Shown: piece by piece, positions 41,635 through 45,905 of the stretch
How the letters are laid out: every line of letters starts with the position of its first letter
Numbering within the stretch: position 1 is the first letter of the stretch
Assembly: GCA_002792355.1 (NCBI GenBank)
Contig: PFOE01000064.1
Location: 1 to 45,905, forward strand
Direction of reading: 5' to 3'
Origin: Candidatus Roizmanbacteria bacterium CG_4_10_14_0_2_um_filter_36_35
GTDB taxonomy: Bacteria > Patescibacteriota > Microgenomatia > UBA1406 > GWC2-37-13
DNA: 45,905 nucleotides
The notes under the pieces: model-generated
Told to the model about the DNA's origin: nothing
Database searches by the model: none
Seen by the model: the letters and a program-made list of their open reading frames with translations, nothing else
Made by a program: the position numbers and the translations under genes

Positions 41635-42204
41635 ATGACAACCGATAGATTAAACATCTTAAAAAAATTTTTTAAAAAAAACCGCCGGCTTCCCTCTTAT
41701 TCAGAGATGCTCAAACTCTTTGGTTTCTCATCTAAAAACGCCGTTTTCAAACTCATTAATAAATGGGTGGAGGCGAACTTTCTTAAAAAGGAAAACGGAA
41801 AGCTCGCTCCAACCTCCAAATTTTTTGCCCTACCCATTCTCGGCAACATCAAGGCCGGCTTTCCAATTCTCGCCGAAGAAAATAAAAATTACCTCACCTT
41901 AGATGAATATCTCATCGAAGATCCTCAGTCTTCTTTTCTTCTCAAGGTCTCTGGAGATTCTATGATTGGCATTGGCATCTTTGAGGGAGATATCGTTATA
42001 ATCGAAAAGAAAAAAGAGGCTTTCACAGGCGATATTGTCCTTGCCCAGATTGACAATGAATGGACTTTGAAAATATTTAAAAAAGACCGTTTAAAAAAAA
42101 TTATCTTTTTGGAAGCAGCCAATCCCCGCTATCCTCCGTTCTATCCTCAAAATGAACTACAAATCTATGGTGTGGTTCGTGCTGTTATTAGAAAGATTAA
42201 CTAG
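41635..42204 (+). CDS. lexA: LexA-like repressor (S24 self-cleaving)
   Basis: Encodes 189 residues from ATG 41635, with AAAGGAG 5 bp before; the ATG at 41617 lies in repeat sequence. The N-terminal winged helix has RRLPSYSEMLKLFGFSSKNAVFKLI. The S24 part has the cleavage site KAGFP near residue 80 (Ala-Gly), catalytic Ser in KVSGDSMIG near residue 112 and catalytic Lys in EWTLKIFKK near residue 150. It represses SOS genes until RecA-triggered self-cleavage. An SOS-like box in its promoter supports autoregulation. It overlaps the convergent recF by 48 bp. Confidence 0.9.
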   Translation: MTTDRLNILKKFFKKNRRLPSYSEMLKLFGFSSKNAVFKLINKWVEANFLKKENGKLAPTSKFFALPILGNIKAGFPILAEENKNYLTLDEYLIEDPQSSFLLKVSGDSMIGIGIFEGDIVIIEKKKEAFTGDIVLAQIDNEWTLKIFKKDRLKKIIFLEAANPRYPPFYPQNELQIYGVVRAVIRKIN

Positions 42205-43191
42205 CCTTAACTCTGTGGTAGTAACAATTGTTTGATATTCTTTCACTAAATTAACAATAATTTTTTGATTATCACGATCAAGTTCAGAAAAAATATCATC
42301 AAGAAGAATGATTGGTTTTTTTTGATATTGACTTTCAAAGTATCTAATTTCATTAAGTTTTAACCAAAAAATTGATAATCTTTGCTCGCTTCGAGAGCCA
42401 AAATGATGAATATTTTCCCCAGAAATTGAAATTTGAAAGTCATCTTTTTGCGGACCAATGATGGTTTTTCTAAGTCTTACTTCCTGATTGAAATTTTCTT
42501 CCAATCTTTCTTTGGTTATTTGATTTTTTAAATATTCTATAGAAAAACTTTTTGAATCAACCTCTCTATTTTGATTTAAAAAATCAATATAAGACTGTCT
42601 TTTTTCTGTCAGATATTCTCCTTGTTTAATCAAATAATCATTCCAAAAAGCCAGTTCTTCTTTTAATTTCTCTATTAATAATCTTGATTCAAGGATTTTA
42701 TTTCTTTTCCGAAGAGCTACATTGTAATTGTTAAGCTTATTTTTATATTCTAAATCAAAAATAGAGATGGTTTTATTAAAATAATTTCTTCTTAAACTTG
42801 GAGATCCAATGACAATATTGATTTGTTCAGGAGAAAAAAGAACGGTTTTAGTAAGTATATTCAAGTATTGTGATTTTTTCTTTTCTGTTTTGTTAATAAA
42901 AAATTTTTTTTCAATTCTATCATTAAATAAACTAGCCTTAATCTGATAAGAAAAGGGTTCGTTATTTTCGATCATAATCGCTTCAATCATCGTTTCTTTT
43001 TTTCCAAATAAAAGCAGTTCCTCCTCAAAGACTTCTCTAAACCCTACTCCGTTAACAATAAAATAAATTCCTTCAAGCAGATTAGTTTTTCCTTGAGAGT
43101 TTTTCCCAACAATAATCGTCAAGTACGGGCTAAAATCAAAGCTCTGTTTTTCAAAATTTCGAAAATTTTCTAAAAATAATTTTTTTATCAT
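42157..43191 (-). CDS. recF: DNA repair ATPase RecF
   Basis: Encodes 344 residues. KLFLENFRNFEKQSFDFSP starts the protein, Walker A is GKNSQGKTNLLE near residue 29, the ABC-like signature SRSEQRLSIFWLKL near residue 268 and Walker B IILLDDIFSELD near residue 295. It loads RecA on gapped DNA and helps SOS induction, which fits its place beside lexA. The last ~17 residues (after IVTTTEL) do not resemble the usual RecF tail and are antisense to the 3' end of lexA, so the tail may have been replaced. The start is 56 bp from the divergent pyrH. Confidence 0.92.
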   Translation of the reverse strand: MIKKLFLENFRNFEKQSFDFSPYLTIIVGKNSQGKTNLLEGIYFIVNGVGFREVFEEELLLFGKKETMIEAIMIENNEPFSYQIKASLFNDRIEKKFFINKTEKKKSQYLNILTKTVLFSPEQINIVIGSPSLRRNYFNKTISIFDLEYKNKLNNYNVALRKRNKILESRLLIEKLKEELAFWNDYLIKQGEYLTEKRQSYIDFLNQNREVDSKSFSIEYLKNQITKERLEENFNQEVRLRKTIIGPQKDDFQISISGENIHHFGSRSEQRLSIFWLKLNEIRYFESQYQKKPIILLDDIFSELDRDNQKIIVNLVKEYQTIVTTTELRLVNLSNNSTNHTIDL

Positions 43192-43208
43192 GAGGAATCT
43201 TTTATAGT

Positions 43209-43237
43209 TTGAAATAGATTTAATATTATGATATTCT
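43209..43237 (+). promoter_or_regulatory. pyrH promoter
   Basis: TTGAAA (43209-43214), 17-bp spacer, TATTCT (43232-43237), ATG 43248 is 10 bp after the -10 box, leaving a leader of about three bases. Confidence 0.6.
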
Positions 43238-43247
43238 ATTATAAAGT

Positions 43248-43973
43248 ATGAATAAAAAACTTGCTTTTAAACGCATTCTCCTTAAAATTTCCGGAGAAAA
43301 TTTTGGCTCAGAAAAAGGTGGTTTGGATTTTAATAAGATCGGTCAAATTGCTTCAATTATTCAAAAGATAAGAAAAGATACCTGTGTTGAAATGGCAATT
43401 GTTGTCGGTGCCGGCAATCTTTTTCGTGGCCGCTATATTGAGAACACTCCGGTTGACCATGTTGTTGCAGATCAAATCGGTATGTTGGGAACAGTTATGA
43501 ATGCTCTTGCTCTTCAGGAAGAGATCGAACGCTTGGGTAATAATACCAGAGTCATGTCTGCGATACCGATTCATACTTTTTGTGAGTTATTTATAAGAAG
43601 AAGGACTATCCGTCATATAGAAAAAGGAAGAATTGTTATTTTGGCCGGCGGCACCGGTAATCCTTATTTCACGACCGATTCGGCAGCGGCTTTACGGGCA
43701 ACCGAGTTAAAATGCGACGTTCTTCTAAAAGCTGCAAACGTTGATGGAGTTTACGAAAAAGACCCTGAAAAATATCCTGATGCAAAAAAGATCGATTTTA
43801 TTGACTACCAGTCTGCTTTAGAAAAAGGAATTAATGTCATGGATAACACTGCTTTTGCTTTATGTCAAGGTAAACATATGCCGATTATCATTTTTCAATT
43901 CAGTCTGGAAAATATTAAAAAAATTCTTCGGGGAGAAAAAGTCGGCACTTTTGTTGGTGATAAACCCTTATAA
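43248..43973 (+). CDS. pyrH: UMP kinase
   Basis: Encodes 241 residues. ILLKISGENFG binds phosphate, IVVGAGNLFRGR near residue 53, DHVVADQIGMLGTVMNALALQ near residue 75, and VILAGGTGNPYFTTDSAAALRATEL near residue 128 are all bacterial UMP kinase marks. It converts UMP to UDP using ATP and is usually activated by GTP. It is not linked here to tsf or frr, its common partners. A promoter lies directly before the ATG; the 3' end overlaps the convergent gene by 6 bp. Confidence 0.97.
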   Translation: MNKKLAFKRILLKISGENFGSEKGGLDFNKIGQIASIIQKIRKDTCVEMAIVVGAGNLFRGRYIENTPVDHVVADQIGMLGTVMNALALQEEIERLGNNTRVMSAIPIHTFCELFIRRRTIRHIEKGRIVILAGGTGNPYFTTDSAAALRATELKCDVLLKAANVDGVYEKDPEKYPDAKKIDFIDYQSALEKGINVMDNTAFALCQGKHMPIIIFQFSLENIKKILRGEKVGTFVGDKPL

Positions 43974-44285
43974 AATCCCGCTGCCTAAACCGAAAATGGT
44001 TGCTAATAATTTCACTATTAAATAGGAAAATACTAAAAGTCCAAATCCGATAAAGCCGGTGGTTATTTTTGCCTGTGCTCCTTTGAGTTTTTCCGGATTA
44101 CCCTGAGACATCATATAATCATAACCTCCCCAGATTAAAACAAAAAGCAGAACGACTCCGGCAAGCGGAAGAAGGAACTCTAAAACTCGACTGACTAGCT
44201 GTCCCAAATTTTCAATTCCTTCGAGTGGTCCTTTGATCGTCTGACCACCGAAATTAATCGACTGACTTAGAAGTTGATTTTTCAT
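43968..44285 (-). CDS. VirB2/TrbC-like pilin-type membrane protein
   Basis: Encodes 105 residues with two membrane segments (~35-57 and ~73-98) joined by GGYDYMMSQGNPEKLKGAQAK, a pattern typical of VirB2/TrbC-like and related small proteins that are abundant in CPR genomes. It could form a pilus or membrane ring, but no other type IV secretion gene is nearby. Its ATG overlaps the preceding metalloprotease-like stop by 4 bp (ATGA), so the two are coupled. The 3' end overlaps pyrH by 6 bp. Confidence 0.7.
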   Translation of the reverse strand: MKNQLLSQSINFGGQTIKGPLEGIENLGQLVSRVLEFLLPLAGVVLLFVLIWGGYDYMMSQGNPEKLKGAQAKITTGFIGFGLLVFSYLIVKLLATIFGLGSGIL

Positions 44286-44914
44286 CTTTTATAACGATTA
44301 ATAACTTTAAACACCAAGAAAAAAAATAAATTTATTACTAAAACAAAAATTAAGTAATAGTTTATTTTACCTAATAAATTATTAAAAGAATACAGATTCA
44401 GTCTGATATCAAATACATAAAAAATTATGAAAGCTAAAATTATTAAAGGAACAAGTAAAACTATCCCTTCAAGGTCTTTGCTTGACGAAAACATATTAGA
44501 AGAAATAGAAAAGATTAAATAACCAAAAAGAATATTCAACCATAAATTCGTGTTTGGAAAAATATGATAAATAAATATTGCCGATAACAATGTTAAACTA
44601 AAAAAAAACGGGGCGATACCAACCAATATTCCTCTTAAAAAATCTCGCTTTATAAATTTAACTTCTCCGAGTTTTATTTCATTTTCCGAAAAGCTAGGAA
44701 AAATACTCATAGACTGAACTGGTAAAAGTAATAACAACGCTGTTATAAAATGAGCCGACTCATGGACAACTGTTCCTGGTAGGTAGATTAAACTTAGAAT
44801 AATATATATTAGTGGACTGGTTGAGAAAAACTTTCTAAAAAAAATAAAAATTTCTTTAATTGTTAATCTTGAAATTAAATAAACCGATAAAGTTAACAAT
44901 AAAAGAACAATCAT
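44282..44914 (-). CDS. Membrane protein with HExxH site (M50-like metalloprotease candidate)
   Basis: Encodes 210 residues with about six membrane segments. TVVHESAHFITALLLL near residue 50 is a HExxH zinc motif inside a membrane helix, as in site-2 proteases. A later SSSKDLEG near residue 148 might serve as the third ligand in place of the usual LDG. It overlaps the clp gene end and the pilin-like gene start by 4 bp on each side, a three-gene coupled operon. Likely a membrane protease working with the neighbouring unfoldase; this pairing is inference. Confidence 0.65.
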   Translation of the reverse strand: MIVLLLLTLSVYLISRLTIKEIFIFFRKFFSTSPLIYIILSLIYLPGTVVHESAHFITALLLLLPVQSMSIFPSFSENEIKLGEVKFIKRDFLRGILVGIAPFFFSLTLLSAIFIYHIFPNTNLWLNILFGYLIFSISSNMFSSSKDLEGIVLLVPLIILAFIIFYVFDIRLNLYSFNNLLGKINYYLIFVLVINLFFFLVFKVINRYKR

Positions 44915-45905
44915 TGTTTTATTTTAAGGTTTAAACCAACGCTTAAGCATTTAGGACAAAAAAGGGTAGAATTTTTTATAATTTCGGTTTGGAAATCATT
45001 GTTGCATTTATTGCAATGAACTTGTTTTTGATTAACTTCAACCATCTGAGTCTCTTCTACATCAAAGATTAAATCGCCTTTATCTACTCTCACCCTTATT
45101 ACATCGCCCGTCTTTACTTTGTTTCCAATGATAAGATTGGAAATGGGATTTTCAATTAATTTTTGAATTGCCCGCTTTAATGGTCTGGCTCCGTAAATCG
45201 AATCAAAACCCGCCTGAGCAATCTCTTCCACCACCTCGTCTTGATAGAAAAAACCGATCTCCTGGTCTTCGAGTAATTTCCCGACTCCTTTGAGCTGGAG
45301 CTTGACGATCTCGGCCATATTTTGGAAATTTAAAGGCTCAAAAACCGTCACTTCGTCGAAACGATTGACCAACTCGGGCTTGAAGAACTTTAGAAGCTCC
45401 GCTATCACCTTTTCTCTTATTTCTTGAAAATCATTTTTTGACTTTTGACTTGTACTTTTGACTTTATTCTTCGCCATTTCTACCTGAATCATCTTTGTAC
45501 CAATATTAGACGTGCAAATCACAACTGTATTTTTGAAAGAAATCACACGACCTTTATTGTCAGTCAGGCGACCATCATCCAATATTTGAAGAAGGATGTT
45601 AAATATATCAGGATGGGCTTTTTCGATCTCGTCAAAAAGCACGACTGAATACGGTTTTCTCCTCACTGCTTCAGTCAACTTCCCCCCCTCTTCATAACCA
45701 ACATATCCGGGTGGAGCGCCAAGAAGTTTGGCGACCTCATGTTTTTCCATAAATTCAGTCATGTCAAATCTGATCATCAGGTCTTCGCTGCCAAATAAAA
45801 CATCAGCTAGTGTTTTAGCTAATTCAGTTTTACCAACACCAGTTGGACCAAGAAAAACAAAGCTGCCAATTGGCCGATTGGCCGATTTTAGACCGGCGCG
45901 ACCGC
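44911..45905 (-). CDS. Clp ATPase (ClpC/ClpB type), C-terminal part with added zinc ribbon
   Basis: The frame runs off the window at 45905, so the N-terminal part is missing. Visible is the second AAA+ module: Walker A GPTGVGKTELAKTLA, GAPPGYVGYEEGGKL pore loop, VVLFDEIEKAHPDIFNILLQILDDGRLTD Walker B, sensor TSNIG, ELVNRFDEV and the ARPLKRAIQKLIENP sensor 2. It unfolds proteins, either with ClpP or alone. After the usual end there is a tail with CNKC and CPKC, a likely zinc ribbon, ending GLNLKIKQ. A short AAAAGTC repeat codes for KSTSQKSKND in a loop. No IGF/LGF loop for ClpP docking was identified with certainty. Confidence 0.88.
   Translation of the reverse strand, partial: GRAGLKSANRPIGSFVFLGPTGVGKTELAKTLADVLFGSEDLMIRFDMTEFMEKHEVAKLLGAPPGYVGYEEGGKLTEAVRRKPYSVVLFDEIEKAHPDIFNILLQILDDGRLTDNKGRVISFKNTVVICTSNIGTKMIQVEMAKNKVKSTSQKSKNDFQEIREKVIAELLKFFKPELVNRFDEVTVFEPLNFQNMAEIVKLQLKGVGKLLEDQEIGFFYQDEVVEEIAQAGFDSIYGARPLKRAIQKLIENPISNLIIGNKVKTGDVIRVRVDKGDLIFDVEETQMVEVNQKQVHCNKCNNDFQTEIIKNSTLFCPKCLSVGLNLKIKQ

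Noticed and set aside
1..45905. UGA recoded as glycine, as in some CPR groups
   Set aside because: RF2 is present and genes such as the flippase and the M23 hydrolase end in TGA at sensible places.

Overview
The window looks like a chromosome segment of a Candidate Phyla Radiation (Patescibacteria) bacterium, most likely of the Microgenomates group. The evidence is low GC, very tight packing, an rpoBC-rpsL-rpsG-fusA block, many GT-C membrane glycosyltransferases, VirB2-like pilin and CAP-domain proteins, and dispersed palindromes that also occur inside genes. Release factor 2 is present and TGA is used as a stop, so UGA is not recoded here. This placement is an inference from gene content, not a tree.

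Layout. 1-13813: an envelope polysaccharide or glycosylation region with a flippase tail, four GT2 enzymes, one GT4 enzyme and five GT-C type membrane transferases. 13800-16682: a repeat-rich stretch with a CPBP protease, two identical GIY-YIG nuclease genes in a 462-bp tandem duplication, and an alpha/beta hydrolase; the last three genes lie between the two arms of a dispersed palindrome. 16680-21555: rpoD and dnaG, a PilM-like/LytR_C fusion and a YbaK deacylase. 21616-26202: repeats, prfB, a small membrane protein, ftsE, ftsX and a secreted M23 hydrolase whose catalytic domain is circularly permuted. 26203-28164: a lamin-tail surface protein and a HigBA-like toxin-antitoxin pair. 28246-30489: CAP protein, rmlA-like nucleotidyltransferase and small membrane proteins. 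30498-40593: rpoB, rpoC, rpsL, rpsG and fusA. 40571-45905: NYN protein, lexA with an SOS-like operator, recF, pyrH, VirB2-like protein, a HExxH membrane protein and the C-terminal part of a Clp ATPase.

Three themes run across the window. (1) Dispersed palindromes (outer ends GTCATTCC/GGGATGAC) sit next to start and stop codons, within genes, in the lexA leader and around the GIY-YIG genes; the GIY-YIG units look like full-length versions of the compact palindrome. (2) Many genes have a -10 box only 6-10 bases before the start codon, which predicts leaderless mRNAs; two divergent pairs share a symmetric -10. (3) All seven tail-to-tail gene pairs overlap. RNA polymerase beta also carries non-consensus residues in the rifampicin pocket.

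Everything here was read by eye from the sequence; no searches or folding calculations were run.
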